Assembly (NCBI GenBank): GCA_050084515.1
Contig: CM114271.1
Location: forward strand, 52,080,001 to 52,144,000
Origin: Blasia pusilla
Lineage: Eukaryota > Marchantiophyta > Marchantiopsida > Blasiales
DNA: 64,000 nt
Direction: 5' to 3'
Shown here: in pieces, positions 63,119 through 64,000 of the stretch
Position numbering within the stretch: position 1 is the first letter of the stretch
How the letters are laid out: every line of letters begins with the position of its first letter
Made by a program: the position numbers and the translations under genes
Notes under the pieces: model-generated
What the model was told of the DNA's origin: nothing
Databases searched by the model: none
What the model saw: only the letters and a program-made list of their open reading frames with translations

Positions 63119-63480
63119 TTAACTGAAACTCTTGAGATACAGTTGATAGAAGTTTGCCAATGCCATGAGTGTACGAACTCGAATCACATTTGTAGGACGT
63201 GGAATGCGTGAAATAGCCTCTATCTTTGTTTGTTGCATACCAAGGCCCCCTCGGTATATCGTATGATCTAAGTACTCAATTTGGTCGTAGAAGAACTTGC
63301 ACTTGCTTGGATGTAGCTTCAGCCCATGTAACTGCAATCATCGAGACACCTCCTCTAGATATCGCTCATGCTTCTCAACCGTGGCGCTAAAGACTACGAT
63401 GTCATCAGTAATACCTGGCAAACTCTAGACCTGCCAAGATCCTATCCATGATCCTCTGATAGCGCAAGGTGGATGAGGCT
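63119..63480 (-). pseudogene. Gypsy reverse transcriptase, C-terminal part
   Basis: The minus strand reads TDDIVVFSATVEKHERYLEE, then LQLHGLKLHPSKCKFFYDQI, EYLDHTIYRGGLGMQQTKIE and AISRIPRPTNVI. This is the palm end and thumb/connection of gypsy RT. The Y-x-D-D box is close to intact but preceded by a small deletion. It overlaps only slightly with the RT half in copy A. Confidence 0.8.
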
Positions 63481-63552
63481 CGATATGCCGCTATAGATTG
63501 AGGAGTGGAGTTTTAGGTCGGGTGTGCCATTTTTACTACTCTTTATTTTTAC

Positions 63553-63813
63553 AGAGGGTTTGGATTGCAGGATCCGGGGTCGAGGTTGTTTTGGGAGATG
63601 TTGCGAGTAGGAAGACTTGCAAGAGAGTCAGACATGTTCTCCAGTGTACATTGGAGATCGTGCCATTGTTGGGAGACACTCGTGCATGTGTGATGACGAG
63701 TGTGCATCAAGTAAGGTCCTAGTTGGGACCTGATGCATTGTTAGATGCAGCGAGAGTTGGATCATACGCCCATCATCCACAACTGTGGTGGACAAACCTG
63801 ATCCCATCAGAGG
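63553..63813 (+). pseudogene. DNMT fragment of gypsy copy C
   Basis: About 260 bp match copy B from after motif IV to beyond motif VIII (GFGLQDPG, FWEMLRVGR, then TCCAGTGTACATTGGAGATC). It keeps the ancestral GAGATGTTGCGAG without the extra base of copy B. It abuts the minus-strand pol relic in opposite orientation, so the two are not one element as they stand. Several CG sites of copy B read CA here. Confidence 0.8.
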
Positions 63814-64000
63814 CACTAGAAGAAATGGGTGGTTTTTATGACTAGACTTTAAGTGACTCATCGAAAGAATGACTCAAATTATGACTTAAATGGTTTAGTC
63901 ATCAAATTTAGGGTCGTACGACTCACCAAGTCATATGCTTATGACTAACGTAGTTATCAATACCCTTTAGTAGAGACGAGTCATATTTGATTCACTCGCC
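63814..64000 (+). mobile_element. Possible CACTA transposon end, cut by the window edge
   Basis: CACTAGAAGAAATGGG at 63814 matches the usual start of plant CACTA terminal repeats. It is followed by many short TGACTCA/ATGACT/GACTCAT motifs in both orientations, as in subterminal repeat arrays bound by CACTA transposases. The first bases could also derive from DNMT copy C (copy B has GGTACTGAG), so the exact edge is uncertain. Confidence 0.45.

Larger units (their letters stand above)
59382..63480 (-). mobile_element. Decayed Ty3/gypsy pol region (RT-RNase H-integrase-PHD)
   Basis: Minus-strand order: RT C-terminal part (63119-63480), connection and start of RNase H (about 62870-63118), an inserted 1.2-kb block, the rest of RNase H (61297-61599), H2C2 zinc domain (60862-61182), integrase core (60178-60696), integrase C-terminal domain (59859-60164), PHD finger (59660-59840). 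Frames differ between blocks, so the copy is dead. The sequence style (RARWFRWE..HMLRLWEDGRV, GYRFSKQGSLASFSPY) matches streptophyte gypsy polyproteins that I recall as sometimes carrying a C-terminal PHD. Confidence 0.85.

Overview
The window is nuclear DNA of a streptophyte. The PARG, tRNA methyltransferase and plastid-type membrane protein genes are plant-like, introns follow GT-AG and are mostly short to moderate (about 70-1360 bp), and the intergenic space is packed with decayed Ty3/gypsy, LINE and possible CACTA elements, microsatellites and TTTAGGG-like tracts. A bryophyte or another early-diverging streptophyte fits best; the species cannot be fixed from the sequence alone.

Layout. 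1-2077 (-): a plant-type membrane protein gene running off the left edge. 4482-8135 (-): a complete 10-exon TRM7/FTSJ1 tRNA 2'-O-methyltransferase gene (301 codons). 8.1-12.9 kb: tandem repeats, telomere-like tracts and TE relics. 12.98-19.06 kb (-): a decayed gypsy element with the order gag, protease, cytosine-5 DNA methyltransferase (DNMT), reverse transcriptase. A solo LTR interrupts its DNMT, and a second solo LTR with a perfect 5-bp target duplication sits inside the first. 23126-28842 (+): an intact 11-exon poly(ADP-ribose) glycohydrolase gene (568 codons). 33.87-38.72 kb (+): a GC-rich gag-protease-DNMT element, 3'-truncated. 41110-47245 (+): a second intact 11-exon PARG gene (585 codons) with the same intron positions and phases. 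48.96-50.2 kb (+): the 3' exons of a coiled-coil/acidic protein. 50.4-51.56 kb: a 66-bp minisatellite of about 18 units. 54.2-55.9 kb (+): a LINE relic. 58.7-63.5 kb (-): gypsy pol (RT, RNase H, integrase) ending in a PHD finger, with its LTR. 63.55-63.81 kb (+): a third DNMT fragment, followed by a possible CACTA transposon end.

The most notable content is the DNMT-carrying gypsy family: three DNMT copies, plus pol relics that together suggest gag-PR-DNMT-RT-RH-IN-PHD. Such an element would encode both a DNA-methylating enzyme and a putative histone-reading module. All copies here are broken, and differences between them are rich in CG-to-TG/CA changes, as expected for methylated DNA. The host genes look intact. 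The PARG pair is a direct duplication separated by 12.3 kb that now holds one of the DNMT elements. Exon models were built by hand from splice signals, reading phase and remembered family sequences; no alignment or database search was run.
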